Below the pieces are notes generated by a model, which saw only the letters and a program-made list of their open reading frames with translations, was not told where the DNA came from and searched no databases. The translations under genes were made by a program, and so were the position numbers. From Cyanobacteria bacterium UBA7694 (lineage in GTDB: Bacteria > Cyanobacteriota > Sericytochromatia > UBA7694): a stretch of DNA of 40,229 bases. Shown here piece after piece: positions 39,988-40,229 of the stretch (positions are counted from its first letter, which is position 1; every line of letters begins with the position of its first letter). The DNA is taken from NCBI GenBank assembly GCA_002482705.1, contig DLGM01000366.1, forward strand, positions 1-40,229, given 5' to 3'.

Positions 39988-40229
39988 TGATCACCCAGGA
40001 TTTAATCACCCCAGCTCGGGAACAAAGCTCCTGGGCACTCGTCAGCAGACGCATGCTGCGCAATAAGTCCTTCATGTTAGGAGGGCTGATCGTGGTCCTC
40101 TTCTTGCTGCTGGCTTTTTTCCCCCAGCTCTTTAGCCAATACAACCCCACTCAGGGTGATTTGGCCAATTCACGGCTGTTGCCGCCTTCAGCCATGCACT
40201 GGTTTGGAACTGATGACCTCGGTCGTGAC
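39987..40229 (+). CDS. ABC transporter permease, dipeptide/oligopeptide type (DppC/OppC), N-terminal part
   Basis: An open frame of 81 codons running off the right edge. It begins with GTG overlapping the TAG of the phosphorylase (TAGTG). The text SRRMLRNKSFMLGGLIVVLF, one membrane helix (about 30-47), then LLPPSAMHWFGTDDLGRD is the standard N-terminus of DppC/OppC permeases, including the HWFGTDDLGRD signature. It would import peptides, nickel or other solutes with partner DppB, ATPases and a binding protein not seen here. Coupling to a nucleoside phosphorylase is unusual. The EAA loop and other helices lie outside the window. Confidence 0.88.
   Translation, partial: MITQDLITPAREQSSWALVSRRMLRNKSFMLGGLIVVLFLLLAFFPQLFSQYNPTQGDLANSRLLPPSAMHWFGTDDLGRD

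Noticed and set aside
1..40229. CRISPR arrays, insertion sequences, tRNA or rRNA genes, prophage
   Set aside because: No regularly spaced direct repeats, transposase-like frames, terminal inverted repeats, or tRNA cloverleaf sequences were seen anywhere in the window.

Overview
The window reads as the chromosome of a diderm, aerobic, rod-forming heterotrophic bacterium of roughly 50% GC. The support is direct: an LptF/LptG-type lipopolysaccharide permease, lipoproteins and periplasmic peptidases (outer membrane); PBP2 and RodA (elongated cell shape); a caa3-type haem-copper oxidase with its assembly factors, the membrane arm of complex I and a type II NADH dehydrogenase (oxygen respiration); a methylcrotonyl-CoA carboxylase subunit (acyl-CoA catabolism); and chemotaxis genes. 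The lineage cannot be fixed from the sequence alone. The mix of a caa3 oxidase with CtaG, an isolated nuoJKLMN block and several unrecognised small genes would suit an under-sampled phylum such as the non-photosynthetic relatives of cyanobacteria, but that is a guess. No insertion sequence, prophage, CRISPR array, tRNA or rRNA was seen. This is dense core-type genome with tightly overlapping operons.

Layout from left to right. 1-5664 (minus): a truncated TolB-propeller/M28 peptidase behind a single-domain response regulator, then an operon of a small unknown protein, an acetoin-utilisation/HDAC-like deacetylase, phosphofructokinase and a methyltransferase. 5814-8142 (plus): an EF-hand lipase lipoprotein; a cysteine-rich 75-residue protein coupled to a DnaJ-like co-chaperone. 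8139-9332 (minus): LptF/G permease. 9404-11877 (plus): methylcrotonyl-CoA carboxylase beta subunit coupled to an M23 endopeptidase. 11863-12489 (minus): unknown coiled-coil protein. 12829-15510 (plus): five genes with no recognised role except one flagellar hook/rod homologue carrying a helix-turn-helix-like insertion. 15559-21566 (minus): the caa3 oxidase operon (coxB-coxA-coxC-coxD/cytochrome fusion-ctaG-His-rich peptide-cytochrome c). 21923-27752 (plus): ctaB, sco, PBP2, rodA and a PQQ-repeat lipoprotein in one apparent operon. 27754-30964 (minus): cheY-cheX-cheW-MCP. 31208-36995 (plus): nuoJKLMN. 37192-38508 (plus): ndh. 38505-38978 (minus): small membrane protein. 39166 to the right edge (plus): purine nucleoside phosphorylase and the start of a dipeptide/oligopeptide ABC permease.

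How the genes work together. The oxidase operon and the divergent ctaB-sco genes together supply subunits I-IV, haem O synthesis and Cu delivery for a terminal oxidase with three cytochrome c domains encoded in one cluster. The nuo block and ndh supply the NADH-oxidising side. The mrdA-rodA pair sharing an operon with the oxidase assembly genes links wall elongation genes to respiration genes at the transcript level. The chemotaxis operon has a CheX phosphatase but no CheA in view. The least explained and most interesting parts are the 12.8-15.5 kb hook-like locus, the subunit IV-cytochrome c fusion with its His-rich neighbours, and the Cys-pair protein coupled to the J-domain protein. Several genes begin with GTG or TTG, many genes overlap by 1-8 bases, and a recurring extended -10 motif (TG-N-TAnnnT) sits before at least seven transcription units.
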